A DNA stretch of 64,000 nt, taken from positions 124,001 through 188,000 of the forward strand of contig NW_020194515.1 in the NCBI RefSeq assembly GCF_002865645.1. Direction: 5' to 3'. This stretch comes from Hyaloscypha bicolor E. Taxonomy: Eukaryota; Ascomycota; Leotiomycetes; Helotiales; Hyaloscyphaceae. Below the pieces are notes generated by a model. That model did no database searches and was not told where the DNA came from. It saw only the letters and a program-made list of their open reading frames with translations. The translations under genes were made by a program, and so were the position numbers. Shown one piece after another: positions 1 to 12,090 of the stretch (its first letter is position 1; each line of letters opens with the position of its first letter).

Positions 1-1723
1 CACGTCGGACGAAAGAGCACAAACAACCTGAACTTGACCTGTGGATGGAACTCCTGCCGCACTACCACTGTCAAACGTGACCACATCACTTCTCACATCC
101 GCGTCCATGTCCCATTGAAGCCTCACAAATGTGACTTCTGTGGAAAGGCATTCAAGCGTCCACAGGACTTGAAGAAGCATGTCAAGGTATGTCTTTGCAG
201 GCTTCCCCTCAAGAATCGCCAAATGACCAAATATAGACACACGCCGATGACTCCGTTCTCCTTCGCTCCCCTGAACAGCACGGACACCCTGGCCAGGGCT
301 CCGGATACAGAGGTGGCAAAGGTATGTGAAGCAACACAATGGTGGTGCCCCTACATACCCACATCTGACGAAGAAAACAGTGATTGCTGACCTGCAAAAC
401 CTTGCAGCAAATGGTGGCGGCTACTATGATCAAAGTACCCATATGCACCCTAGTGGTGGCGGCGGCTATGCCACTTCCCACCACCAAACCCATCCCGGCT
501 ACTATGCTCCTCAGCAGCAACCTTCCTACGGCCCCGTCTATTACCCTGTCAGCCATGGTGGTGAAGTTGGCCAACATGCTGCGTTCGATTCCAGAAAGCG
601 TAACTACGATGCCTTGAACGATTTCTTTGGCGACCTCAAACGCAACCGTATTGATGCTTCTTCCTACCAACAAGTCGGACAACGATTGGTTGCTCTGCAA
701 AACATTCCCATCCATGGCGGCGCTATTCCGACCGATTACATTTCCGCCGGGCCTTCTCTGGTTTCTGTCGATGGCCACGGACATGGCGGCGGCGGCGGTG
801 GTGGTCACCACGGTCACATGCCTCAACACCAATATGCTCTGCCACTGCCAAACTTGAGGACCAAGAATGACTTGATGAACATCGACCAGTTCTTGGAGCA
901 GATGCAAGCCACTGTGTATGAGAGCTCCAACGCGGCTGCAGCTGCTGGCATTCAACAACCGGGTGCTCACTACACACACTCAGCCATCAACTTCCGCCAA
1001 AGCCACTCTCCACCACAGACAGCCATCAACAATCTCAACCACTTGAACAATCATGTCTCTGGAGCTCCTATGATGGCAACCCACTCCGCGCAATCTACGT
1101 CTTCGGGCACTCCAGCATTGACGCCGCCTTCAAGCTCGGTCTCTTACACTTCTGGTCACTCTCCTGTTTCTTCCCACGGAATGTCCCCGACACAAAGACA
1201 CAGCTCCACTACCTCAGCAGCATATCCAAGTCTTCCCGCTGTCTCAATGGGCTACGCGCCTCACTCCACAACCGCACCAACCTCCACCCTTGGGCCCAGC
1301 TTCGATAGCGATCCCCGCCGCCGCTACTCAGGAGGCATGCTCCAACGAAGTGCTAACCCACCCCGTAGCACCGACATGATGGATGTTTCGGATGACTCTG
1401 CTACCCCGTCACCAAAGGATGCTACTCCCCAACCGATGACCGTCCGGTCCGAGGTTTCAAACAACATCGACCCCGCGCTCTCTGGCGTCAGCTCCCCAGG
1501 TGCCCACTCCGAGAGTGGTGATTCTGCGCGCGATCGTGCTGAGGAGGCCTGGATCGAGAACATCCGCCTCATCGAGGCCCTCCGCAAGTTCATTTCCGCC
1601 AAGCTTGAGCGTAAGGAGTATGAAGACGACGAGGATACCTCGATGGGTGGTACTGAGGAGAAGACCAATACACACAAGAGCTCCGAGAATTTGTATCCTA
1701 CTCTCCGGGCTGATGACGACTAG
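1..1723 (+). CDS. pacC: PacC/Rim101 pH-response transcription factor, 5'-truncated by window edge
   Basis: Exons 1-186, 237-321 and 381-1723 (introns of 50 and 59 bp) encode the last 537 residues. The window opens at the end of zinc finger 1 ([14 protein letters not shown]), followed by complete C2H2 fingers 2 and 3 ([39 protein letters not shown]). This is the signature of PacC, which activates alkaline-expressed genes and represses acid-expressed genes after proteolytic processing. The rest is a long Gly/His/Ser/Pro-rich region and a C-terminal [14 protein letters not shown] segment with an acidic tail. Two YPxL motifs are visible: YPSL at 1223-1234 and YPTL at 1694-1705, eight residues before the end counting from its tyrosine. 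In Aspergillus such motifs bind PalA and guide signalling cleavage. The N-terminus lies outside the window. Confidence 0.95.
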
Positions 1724-2797
1724 GGGTTGACGATTAATGAATTTTGCATGGCGTTCACGGATGACTGACACGATAAGAAATGGTGTATGGCTCTGCGTTT
1801 TTATGACTTGATTGCTGAGACAGTCGGTCTCTTGCTTGCTCATTCGTTGTTTTACAAGAATCAAAAATACCACTTGCTGAATAAACTTGATAAATAAACA
1901 AATCTGCTGCAAAACGAATGTGAAGTCAGTTGCATAGCAAGTCCGTCAGGGTCACGATTCCACCTGAACAGCGCTAAAATTGCAGTGCTAGGTACGCATA
2001 CTGATCCACTTTGCACTGTACTCGTTACACCGAATTTGATTGGTGCACTCCATTTCAAATTAGGGAGATCGAGCCTCTTGACGACGCTAAAATTGCAGTG
2101 CAATTAGTGTTCCTTGCAGAAGTGTGCCTCGGCATACCTTCTATTCGAGGTCGCACACAGCTTTCACCAGCCCCGTGAGGGAAAGCACTGCAATTTTAGT
2201 GCCTTCAAGGAGGACCAATCATACACACAATTTGGCGTCGTCGAGGAGGAGCAACAGGGCCTTGATCATTCAATTCTGGGTGGAGTTATTTATCAATCCC
2301 AGCACGTGGTGGTTTTTTGACATGGCTTAGTGCCATGATTTACTTTTGATTCGATAGTATCTTCTCAATATTCCTACCAGCCTCATGCAGACCACGTGGT
2401 GGAAGCATTCGGTGAAGATTCCAGGAAGCTTGTAAGCTCATAGAGCATGAGAACCTTGAGACGATCGTATCAAAGACCTCAAGTGAAGCAAATCAACCAA
2501 CTAATCAAAGGCAAGTATATATATAAAGGTAGAAGATAGAGGATAAAAACTTTGAAAAGATATTCTCAATTCGCAAAGCCCTCAGGCGTGATTCTCTCTG
2601 TATGCTATGCTAGTCCCTTGGGTGATGCTGGTGGTCAAGATACAAAAGTAGTAACAGTTACCAAAAACATACTCATACAATTCGATTGCTCATCCATGCC
2701 CATACCCCAGCACCAGAAGATGCGATAAGCTCCAGTTCCAGCCATAGGTCCATGCCCCATAACTCCAATGCCAAAACTCCAATAACAAAGAGAGCAT
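1724..2797. other. Intergenic, convergent pacC / ING gene 3' ends, with short inverted repeats
   Basis: No credible gene is seen. The interval holds three copies of a roughly 19-bp motif containing CTAAAATTGCAGTGC (two direct, one inverted) and presumed 3' UTRs. CACGTGGT occurs twice (near 2302 and 2393). Confidence 0.6.
1971..2203. repeat. Three-copy short repeat, two direct and one inverted
   Basis: GCGCTAAAATTGCAGTGCT at 1971-1989 recurs as GACGCTAAAATTGCAGTGC near 2083-2101 and in reverse as GCACTGCAATTTTAGTGCC at 2185-2203. A weaker inverted echo (CAATTTGGCGTCGTCGAGG) follows near 2229. Spacing is about 112 and 100 bp. This could be the ends of a small non-autonomous element; no target duplication was recognised. 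Confidence 0.55.
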
Positions 2798-5450
2798 TTA
2801 TTTCTTCTTGCCTCTGGCATTGACCTCTCCCTTCTCGCCGATGCCGAGCGTGACTCTGCAGTCAGGGCAGTACCATTTCGTTGTTCTAGGCGGGATCTCT
2901 TCCAGGCCAACACACTCAAGGTGAAACCATTCTTTCTCACACTTGATAGAGGTTAGCATCTTCCTTATCAAAAAGAGAAAAGATAAACTTACATCGTTGT
3001 TCTCGCAGCCAATCATTGTGCCAAAGCTTACGCGATTACACAAGCAGTATCGAGGCTCATCAGGGTCAATGATGTTACCCTCGTCATCAACCTCATCATA
3101 GATCTCTTGAGCTGCGCTTCCTTCACGGCCGTCTTTCTTTTCCTTCTTTGTGCCGGCCTTCTTACGCGTTGCAGCGCTTCGCTTACCGACACTGACTGCA
3201 GCAGAGCCTTCAGAGCCTGCGGTAACGACTCCAGGCGCCGGGCGTTTTGTACGCTTGCTTGGTTGGCGAGGTTCAGGGGCTGGAGTGTTGCGAGCAGTAC
3301 TGGCACGGCGGGGTCGGTCGATTGTGGCTGTTGCTGTGGGGCCGGCTGGCTCAAGGCTAGCTGCTTTGCTACGAGAAGAAGTCGGTCGTTTGAGCGGAAG
3401 TGGTTCCTCCACAGGAGCTGGAGTGGCAGCAGCAGAGGTCCGCCGAGGCCGGGTATTAGTCGCAGTTTCGACAACTGGCTTCTTAACATCCTTCCTTGCA
3501 GGCTTTCTCGATTCTTTAGTAGGTGGTAAGATTGGAGTTGAAGACTTCTTTGGAGACGGAAGAGGAGCGGGAACAGCAAGCAGATCAGAGGGTCCGTCAA
3601 GGGGAGTCACGACTGTCTCCGAGGCAATCGATGGAGCAGATTCGGCCTGGGTTAATGGAGATGCTTGCTTTGTTGAAATTGGTAGTGGTGCAGGTACTGG
3701 TGTCTCTGTTTTGCTTCTCTTGAACGGTGGCTTCGTTGGCTTCACAGGTGATGCCTCTCCTTCAGCAGGCTTCTCAGCTTCACCTTCAGGGGCGGGGGAC
3801 TCTCGTTTGCGTTTCTTGGCTGGAGCTTTGCTTGGTGTCTTGGCAAATGCTTTCTTGTCGTCCATGTTCGGAGGCTTGCCGAAGAGACCTCTCATTGCGT
3901 GAGCTGCTGCAGCCATCTTCCGAGCAGACTCCTCAGCTTCTTCAGCGGCCTGCTGTTCCAATGGAGTTAGTAATTGCATAGTCGACGGGAGAGCGCAAGT
4001 TTCCAAGACGCTCCCAAAGGAGGTTTCTGGTACTTACCTTGGCAAGCTCTTTTGCTTGGTTCTCCTTCTTCAATTTCTTGGCTTCATTCAACTTCATGCC
4101 GCGATTGCTGAGTTGAGGTTCCTCTAGACGTAAGGCCTCGACACTGATGGCTCCCTCGGCATGAACTGTCTCGCCCCTAAGTTGCGGTGGTTGTGGTTGA
4201 TCGAATGGTTCTCCTGCAGCTTCAGCTTTAGCCTTTGCTGCTCGATATGCTTCAATGCCACGACCGAGCATCTTCAGCTCGCGTGCAATCATGGTATCAC
4301 TTGGGCTCCAAATTGCATTCTTCTTCATCCTCTTCCTAAGATGTGCTAGCTCCCATGCATTCAATTGCAACCAGGGAAGATGCTCGTCCCCTTTCACAGC
4401 ATCAGCTGGCGGTGGCTTGAGCTTCGCTAGAGCATTGCTTGTTGATATACCAGCGACTGCGCTATGAACTAACCATCGACTTAGCATGGAAGTTTCCTGA
4501 CTGTCAAGGAGGGGGCTGAGAAGTTGAGAAGCCAAGCTCCCAAATTAAATAAATATGGCGGCTCCCACGATGCTCTGGGGATCTGAGCTCTCAAACAAAA
4601 CAAAGCTGTTAGGTAGTGAAATAAGCTTACCATTTGTGCCCATGACCCCAGGTGGTCGAGGACCGCGGGGTGGCTTAGGACCCTTGTCCTTCTTCTTCGA
4701 TAGCTTCAACCTGATCTTGCCAGAACCAAGCGACCGACCTGGTGTTCCATCCCGTGGAGTGAGAGGCTCGTCATAGGAGTCATAATCCTCGCTATCAGAG
4801 CCAAACGAATAATAATCAACCTCATATGGAGCAAGAACCTCACCTGGGACGGTAATGCGAGGAGCTCGAGGTTGGCGTGGCCGTGGTTGGTGTTCTGCTG
4901 ATGCACTACCTCCCAAGGTCAGAGTGATTTTCGGGGCCTTCGCTTTCTGGGGAACTGGACTTGGCTGTCGAGAGGGTGGGAAGTTCGCAAGCGATTCTTG
5001 GAGCTTGAGCAGAATCGTCTTCGCTCGATTGTAATGGCGGTCCACGTTCTCAGCCATGCGATTCGCCTCTGCCAACGAGAGTGTGCGGGAACTGAATGCT
5101 TGCGCCAGATTCTCGGAGATCTCTGCGCGGAGCTGCTCCGGCTTTCCATCTGTAGGACGGTTCGGAAGCTCGCCGTATATCCGGGTGAGCTCGTTGACCT
5201 TGGAGGAGGCGTCACAGTATGTTTGGTCGAGGTTGCCGATGAGAGTCAATGAGCGGCACAAATCGGAAGGGAGGTATTCAGTGAAGTCGAGGAAATCAGT
5301 CACGACGGCATGGCTCTCTGGATCAGTAGGTAAATCGAGTGGTTCCATACTGTTGGACATCGATTGAAGAGCTTCAGCAATCTTGCCCTTCCGCCGGGAG
5401 CTGGGAGAGGTGGTTTCGAGGGCGACGTCCATCGAGGCGGATGGGGCCAT
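2798..5450 (-). CDS. ING-family PHD-finger chromatin protein (Yng1/Yng2/Pho23-like)
   Basis: Four exons, complement of 4631-5450, 4038-4468, 2993-3952 and 2941-2798, give 784 residues. The N-terminus carries an ING-type helical domain ([18 protein letters not shown]). The middle has a conserved [22 protein letters not shown] block and a long basic Ser/Pro/Lys region. The C-terminus is a C4HC3 PHD finger: C720, C722, C733, C738, H744, C747, C762, C765. Family members read H3K4 methylation within histone acetyltransferase (NuA3/NuA4) or Rpd3L deacetylase complexes; which complex applies here cannot be told. The last intron (2942-2992) interrupts the PHD finger just before C738. Intron 3 has a perfect TACTAAC branch site. 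The protein is far longer than yeast ING proteins because of the disordered middle, a pattern familiar in filamentous fungi. Confidence 0.88.
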
Positions 5451-6229
5451 CTCCTGGGTGCTGTCTTGTGCCGATCTGGACGCTTCGGTTTGAGATGGAG
5501 GAAGCTTTATACGGCAAGATAATGACCCATCATCGAGCCATCTACAGACACCATGTCAGTGAAATGCAATTCTTCTGTGCGGAGACGCGGTCGGTAACGC
5601 GAATTCTCAGGCCCAGCGCTAGAACGAATCCCTGCTAGCGGCCCAGAGCCTCAGAGCACGTGAATTTTCGATAAGAACATGGGAAGGTGAATCTTACCGT
5701 CTAGAAGCATCGCTGGCCATCGCAAAAGCCATGTTTCACGTCCCGCGGACGATAGTTATGATGTTGGGGAGTAAGGGGCGGCCTCGATGTTGATAATCTT
5801 AAAGAGGTTCCTTCCAAAAACAAGCGCGGCAGAGCGCGTGATCGCGCCTTCCAGATGTGTTTCAAGTGGCTTTACCCGTCAAGTATTGAAGTACACTGCG
5901 TACATCGACGTTATGGTCCGTTTGATGAGATGCTCTGCACCGCCGCAAAAGTGAATGCAAATAACTGTTTTGATATATATCTCTCGCTTAGAGCATTCTT
6001 CATACTATTTTCCCTTACCCTGTCTCGCTCCGTGAATCATCCCACAAATGTAGCATGCCTCCAGCCATAACTCCCTTGTCCCAAAGAGGACAAAACAAAA
6101 CCCCAGCCCGGAATGTAAAGAAACCAAGCACATCCCGAATCTAAACTAGAGTCTTTTTCAAACAACATCAAATCTCACACTAAACTCCGCCATCCACATT
6201 CACCGTCTATTTCAAAAAGCTCAAATAGC
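5451..6229. other. Intergenic, upstream of the ING gene
   Basis: No convincing gene, RNA or repeat is seen. It presumably holds the ING-gene promoter and the 3' UTR of the membrane-protein gene. Confidence 0.5.
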
Positions 6230-7324
6230 TCAAATAGCACAAACAGCGCCTAGCGCGGCTCCTGTTATGCCACTGGCAACAAGCCATACCAAAGAGAACC
6301 CGACTGCTCCTTTAGCCTCAACACCCTCAATCATGAAAAACGCCTGTACAAATGTGTTGACCCCTGTAACAAGCATCAAAGCAGCCGTTCTCGTAATGAC
6401 AACCTTTGTCCTCTTGCTATAGCCCCACACATTATACACCACATGTTCTCCGAGGTTCGCAGTCGCTGGATTGAAAGCTGCCTTTTTAGCATCCGCAAGA
6501 GAAGGCTCAGCTGCCACCGAAGGTGTGAATATGAAACATTTTGCAGCTAGTCCCAGGAATATGGTGAGAGGGAAGAGCGAGATGGGTGTTGCGGCATGTG
6601 CTGGTGCAACAGTCGGGATATTCGAGAAGTATGTGGCAAGCCAAACTGGCAGGAAAAATGCATATGCTGTGTAGAGGGTGACAGCGTAGATTGCGCCTGC
6701 GAGAATCGTGGCATAAATCTGGATGGATGTCGATGACAGGATTTCGTTGTTGGGGACCTTCACCCAGTATCTTGTATCTGACGTTGAGTGTGCCAGTGAC
6801 AGAGGGCGGAGAAGTCTGAAAGGGATGTATGTTGTAGTTATGTCGATTGCGAGAGAGAGGAGGACTGCAACGGGCCGGATCTCATAGAATGTGCTAAGCA
6901 GGTAGAGCTGTACCAGAGTTAATAGAGAACTTTGGGCGTAAGGGAGATGCCTTACTGGAGGACCATGAGATAGCAGAGTTAAAGCTGCCAGGTCATAGCC
7001 ATCATAATTTCCATACCAGCCCAGACCAAGCTCAAATCTACAATACCTTAAGCTGATGCCCAGCAATGGATGGAGCGTAACTCACATTCTCCACCCGACT
7101 AACGCGCCAACTTGCCACCATTGATCCAAACTCCTCGACACGCTCGCTAGATCTGCTGTTTGACTTGAAGTAAAGGAGTAAAGCATCGACGAGAACGTTA
7201 AGCTCAGCAGTACTAGCAGGGGAAGCCGGAGCAATGGAGGTATCTTCGAGGGACGGATAACTGCATCATCTTGCTGAACAACAGCTGTCGCCTTTTCACT
7301 AAATTTCCCTCTTAACACCGGCAT
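6230..7324 (-). CDS. Conserved fungal multi-pass membrane protein, function unknown
   Basis: Exons are the complement of 7086-7324, 6956-7037 and 6230-6907, giving 332 residues; both introns are 48 bp. The start MPVLRGKFSEKATAVVQ is the only ATG fitting the first exon. Several hydrophobic segments are visible: LLRLPLLVLLSLTFSSMLYS near the N-terminus, LYLLSTFYEIRPVAVLLSLA, IYATILAGAIYAVTLYTAYA, LFPLTIFLGLAAKCF, and two near the C-terminus. A conserved-looking ELGLGWYGNYDGYDLAALTL segment precedes the second one. I recognise it only as a family of uncharacterised ascomycete membrane proteins; no catalytic motif is evident. The second intron (6908-6955) is a multiple of three without a stop, so retention would insert 16 residues. 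Confidence 0.72.
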
Positions 7325-7923
7325 GGTGGATGTGCGAGTGCAGTAAGGAGAATGGTGGAATTTGCAACATGAGGTTTGGTTGTGGACTGAAGCTCGCGAT
7401 GTTTACCCATCGAGAGCTTTAAAGCGGTGACGTAGCTTGGCCTGTCGCTCAGCAACCCACCTACCCATGCAAACCAAGAAGAAAAGGAAGCTTGTAAATT
7501 TCTTCACCGACTCTCAGACCTTCTCCCTTCTTCAACGCCACATCTATCTCCAGTCTCATTGTATTTACGTTCTTCAAATGTATCGGCCAGTCGCTGATAC
7601 GCAAGTCAAGCTGTGCACGAATACTTCAGTATGTTTACAATGCGCTCATAGGTCACCTATTCCAGCAGCTGGCAAGTCACGAAAGAGAAGATCACATTTG
7701 TTCATCACCATGTTTCATACATTGACAGATATCGTGCTATATGGCATTTGGAAACATAACCACTGTTATGGCGTTGTGCTCGACGCGATAGTTCAACTTT
7801 AACCTCGAACGTGGAAATCTACTGCCAAGTCCACGTCTCGGTGTTGAAAGCCCCACGGAGACATTGCTCGCCGGATTTATATATCAGATACTACATAGGA
7901 AATGCATCCATCTCGAGGAGATA
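7325..7923. other. Intergenic with a dispersed-repeat copy
   Basis: This is the promoter side of the membrane-protein gene and the 3' side of the C2H2 gene. A repeat at about 7597-7720 matches 14756-14862. A 121-codon open frame on the plus strand overlaps the repeat and is not credible. Confidence 0.5.
7597..7720 (+). repeat. Dispersed repeat, copy 1
   Basis: ATACGCAAGTCAAGCTGTGC, then ATAGGTCAC, TCCAGCAGC and TGTTCATCA..ATGTTTCA, occur in the same order at 14756-14862. The second copy is slightly shorter. Family unknown. Confidence 0.7.
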
Positions 7924-9338
7924 TCATTCCTCCATCCGACCGAATACTCCGTCATCGTCCTCGTCAGATCTTCGTCGATCGTAATCTTCGTCATCATCAG
8001 CAACGGACTCATTTTCCATCTTAATATCGCCGTCAAGCTCGACTCGGTTGCGGGTGTAACTCTCAGTCTGGCGAGGGTGTTGGCTTGGAGTCAGGGTCGA
8101 ACCAGAAAAGTTGGACTGGCTCAAATATTGAGTAGGGATGAGAGGCACTGGAGGAGCATCGAGAGGGAGAGTGACTGGCACAGTTCTGGGTGTGCCGGTC
8201 GATCCGAAGCTGCATGAGAGAAGCTCGACGGCCGCGGCGAGGCCTTCATCCTCTTGATTGCTGCGACTGATGCCCGAGCTCAACGGACGACGCTCGCCAC
8301 TAGGTTGACGATAATGGCCAAACCCGGATCCATTGGGCACACTACCTCCAGCAAGAAGGTTTGCCGATGGCGCTGATTGATAACTACGCGAAAACGTGTG
8401 CCCACTGCTGTACCGCTTGTGTTGTCTGCCGCTGCTGTAGGTATTGAAAATGTCAGCTTGTGGTGGAGGGGTCGTGTCCGCGGAGCTCGTGCCATCATGC
8501 TGTTCGGAAGAGCCTGATGCAGCAGGACTCGCCGAATCCTGGTCGCTTTGGAAATCCTTTGCAGAGTCGGGTGGAGTTGTGCCGTCTTCGTTCATCGTCA
8601 GTAGCACTGAGGCTGCTTCCAAAAGTTGGACTTGCTGGTGCTTAGAAATAAGCAATTTGGAAGTGTAAGACCATTCAGGCGTGTGTTCCCATCTGCAGCA
8701 AGTGTTAATTAACAATGTTCTTCCAAAAGCTCGCACAGCGGTCTTTTATGATTTTTACCCCCCACGGACAGTGCAACAGCGAAGCTCAGATGGACCACGC
8801 AGGGAAGGAAGGTGGGCACGAACAAATGCTTAGACAAACAGCTCGAATGCTTATATCCCTTGCCACACGTCCCACATTTGAGTTCACTGCCGTTGGATTT
8901 TTTGCCGTCCTTCATCAAGTGTTGACCTTCGCTAGCTCGTCTCATACGGGACTGTTTGAATGCCGTCTCTTCATCGTCATCCATTTCATCATTCTGCTCG
9001 TCGTCAATGGCGCTCTCGCTCCTGTCCGATTTACCAGTTGAGGTCAATCGAATCCTGTGTCCTGGCAAGCTCGCGGGTGGTGACGGAAGACTACCAAGAG
9101 CCGCAGACCTGGCCGAGGCGTTCTTCGACATTGTATTTCGGCGATTAGTAATTGGCATGCCCAAGGTGGTATCTCCAGCGTCCCTGACTGCGGCTACCAT
9201 GGCTGCGACATTACTGGCATTCGAGGACACACTCTTCCGCCGTGTCACCCTGTGGCTTGTGATAAGAGAGCCCGAAGATACCGAGTGTGAATGATTTCGT
9301 GAATGGGATTTAGGAAGGGAGCCAGAGTATGTAGACAT
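7924..9338 (-). CDS. C2H2 zinc-finger protein, putative transcriptional regulator
   Basis: Exons are the complement of 8824-9338 and 7924-8692, giving 427 residues. The start MSTYSGSLPKSHSRNHSHSV opens a Ser-rich basic N-terminus. A single finger, CGTCGKGYKHSSCLSKHLWEH, is created only by splicing across the 131-bp intron (8693-8823), which falls between its two histidines. It runs into a conserved WEHTPEWSYTSKLLISKHQQ helix. The C-terminal half is Ser/Pro-rich and ends in an acidic segment (DDDEDYDRRRSDEDDDGVF). The family is found widely in filamentous ascomycetes. DNA binding and nuclear location are inferred from the finger only. The long upstream CT-rich region (to about 10.3 kb) may be its 5' leader and promoter. 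Confidence 0.82.
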
Positions 9339-10450
9339 TGACAGGCGGTGTTGGCTCAGAGGCCTGGAGGAATGTTGGATTTCCTGGAAATTTGTCTGTG
9401 ATCAGCAGAGATCTAAAAATACACCCACCCAGTCCAGGACTGAGGTAAGACCGACCTTGGAAGAAGCCATGTTTCTGGAATATTTTGATGAAGACGGCCC
9501 TCAATCCTCGAAGCTCGGAGAAGCTACAATATGAGGGCCGAGAAAGTGATCGACAGCAATGTGGGTGGAGGTTTCGGAAGGTTAATATCGAAGCTCAAGC
9601 TACCTGCATAAGCAAGCGAGAACCGAAGCTGTAGGTGGATGGATGGATAGATGACCCTTGAGAGTTGACTTGCTGGTGCAAATAGCGAGAGATGTTCGAG
9701 AATTTGGTGGAATTGTTGGAAAGTTGGAATTGAAAGCAGGCAGGTTGCGAAACAAAATTTATTCAATTGTCGCACATGGAATGGGCGGGCTGCGGCGAGT
9801 GGTACTGGGGGGGATGTGAGACGCGAAAGCAGCGGGGTTTCGAAGGCGGATGGGCAGTGAAGGTAGGCTGAGCACAAATCGAATAAGCAGCAAAGCCCTC
9901 GATCAATGCGTGCAGAGGGGTCGTGAGTCGGGTCGTACGTCAATGGAATCGTGATGCTGTGGCAGAAATAGAAAGAAAGTGCAGTGCAGTGTGAGGGTGC
10001 AGAGCGGAGCGAAGTGCAAGGGAGTGGGAAAAAAGTTGGGAGTTTCTGGAGTTGAGGGAGCGAGTTGGTTTGGAGATGGTTCGCTCGCTCGCGGCCCGCC
10101 CAGGACTGAGGACACAAACCGAAGCGGACCAAGACAGGGCAGGTGCGCCCACAGCCAGGGCAGGCAAGTGCCAATTACGATCGCTTGCGTGGGGAGGGGC
10201 AGAGGGGCAGAGGGGGGAGGGGGAGGGGGAGGGGAGGAGGGGCGAGAGATTTAATGTAGTGAACCACACCCAAGTTCTAGAGCGCCGCAGCGCAGTGCAG
10301 TTCGGTTCGGGGTTTGAACCGAAGTGTGTGTTTACTTTAGACGGGTCTCAAGAATGATTTCTTGCGTTTTTTCAAGACATCGGCCAGGTGCGTCACTGCT
10401 TAAAACCTCGTCCAGGAAAGTGTCGACCTCGTCAGTGACCTTCCACAGAG

Positions 10451-10489
10451 GCAGTGGCAGTGGCAGCGGCAGCGGCAGCGGCAGCGTCT
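10451..10489. repeat. GGCAGT/GGCAGC hexamer microsatellite
   Basis: About six tandem hexamers, first GGCAGT then GGCAGC. Confidence 0.9.
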
Positions 10490-10915
10490 TTTGTTCGCAA
10501 TTTTGGCAGCACACGGCCACTCGCCCCCCGTGGGCCATGTCAAAAGAACGCCGTCGTTGCGAAATCGAGACACCCAGGCCAGGCCCGGGGTAGAATGGCG
10601 AGTGCACTAGGCCGCATCGGGGCCCCCTCGTGATTCTCCAAAACAGCGCAGTCTCGCAGCCAATGATCTGTGTCACAGGGCAGCTGCTCCGCTGTCTTTG
10701 GGCACCCTGGAAGGATCACGCCCATTGGGGGCAGGCTGGCCCAGGCTGGGAGGGTGTTCACTGCTCAGTGGCGGCAGCCGAGCCAGCCACATGACCAAGG
10801 ATTGGGAAGGGAGCGCAGGCAGGGAGCGAAGGAAGGAAGGCCACAGGCCGGGGGTCGCGCTGTACCACGGTATGGCTGCTGTATGGCTGTACCACAGTAT
10901 GGCTGCCGCTGCTGT

Positions 10916-10944
10916 ATGGCTGGCTGGCTGGCTGGCTGGCTGCC
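10916..10944. repeat. GGCT tetramer microsatellite
   Basis: Seven tandem TGGC/GGCT units, preceded by irregular GTATGGCTG repeats from about 10,870. Confidence 0.9.
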
Positions 10945-12040
10945 GCCTTCCTTCTCCAAACCAGGCGTGCGAGTGGGAGTGGAAGTGGGAGTGCAAGTGC
11001 GAGGGAAGAAGCGCCATCTGCCGCCCGACGAGCTGGCTCCACTGCTCCAGTCCCCCCAGGAGCGCATGTCGGCCATGTCGCAATTGCAACCATCGGATTC
11101 ATCGGCGGCAGGCCCTGGTGTGGATCAGATACGGTAGAGTGACCATCCAGGAGGAAATCCCTTGTCAAGAGCGCGGCTTCCTGGCCACATCGACTGCTCG
11201 GCGAACATGTGGTGGAATCAATATTGATTGTTGCACGCCCTCACGAAAGCCTGCAACTGGGCGAAGAACTCGCTGACAGCCTAGCAGGCCTGCCAGCTCC
11301 GCCGTAAGGTACGGGGAAAAAACTACGATCTGGTGTATCAATCTATCTCCTGCTCGCATGGTGCCCGTTCCTGGCGGGTGCCGCCTCTTAAATAGCCTAT
11401 GGATGCACACCTTTGTTGAGTCTGGCACGCCTCCCGCGGCTGTCTAGATGTCTCGATGTCTCGATGTCTAGATTCCAGTGTTCCAGGTTCTAGGCTTTGG
11501 TCTGCTCGACTTTTCGGACGGAGTCCGCAGGATCAGCGCTGCTTATTTGCCTGATCAGCGTTGCTCACACTCAAGCTCATGGACATTTCATTCGTCCAAG
11601 ATGCCCAAAATCAAAATTGGAGGACACCGATCTGACAAGCCCATCACCGGTGCGCTCCACAGAATTATTTTGTCGCGGGTAGGCCGATCAGGCCTCAAAT
11701 GGGGCGCTTCCCACGGCGGCTGCAGCAATGCTCAAAGCGGGGAGATGTGGCCTTCACGTTGATTGGAACCTGCACGCCGAGGTGGCCAGCGACGCCTGCC
11801 TGCCAGCCATTTGAACGGCACAAAATCCCCAGTGGGAGGAATTGCACCACGGTGAGTACGGCGTTTTCTGGCGGGAACTGCGAGTGCAAACAAGAGGGGG
11901 ATCGAAGTAAAAGGCCGTGGCGGGCCCGGATGTATCCAATGCAGGTCAACCTCTGATGTTGGCACGCCCTGGTCCATGCAAACAAATTGTTGCTCGGATC
12001 GTGGACATGCTTACTTATCACGGGAGTCCGATCGAGCCTG

Positions 12041-12090
12041 TCCAAGGGCTCAAGGGCTCAAGGGCTCAAGAGTTCAAGGCTCAAGGGTAG
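12041..12090. repeat. CAAGGGCT-type short tandem repeat
   Basis: Three to four perfect copies of an octamer to nonamer (CAAGGGCT), followed by degenerate copies. Confidence 0.8.

Noticed and set aside
326..1723. Standalone 465-codon gene starting at 326
   Set aside because: It is the third exon of pacC; the apparent start lies inside an intron and splicing joins it to the zinc fingers.
9524..10174. 216-codon minus-strand open frame upstream of the C2H2 gene
   Set aside because: Composition is driven by CT-rich DNA, with no domain or conserved segment; better read as leader/promoter.
10670..11276. Several 100-190-codon frames on both strands around the GGCT repeat
   Set aside because: They overlap each other in opposite strands and consist of repeat-encoded sequence.
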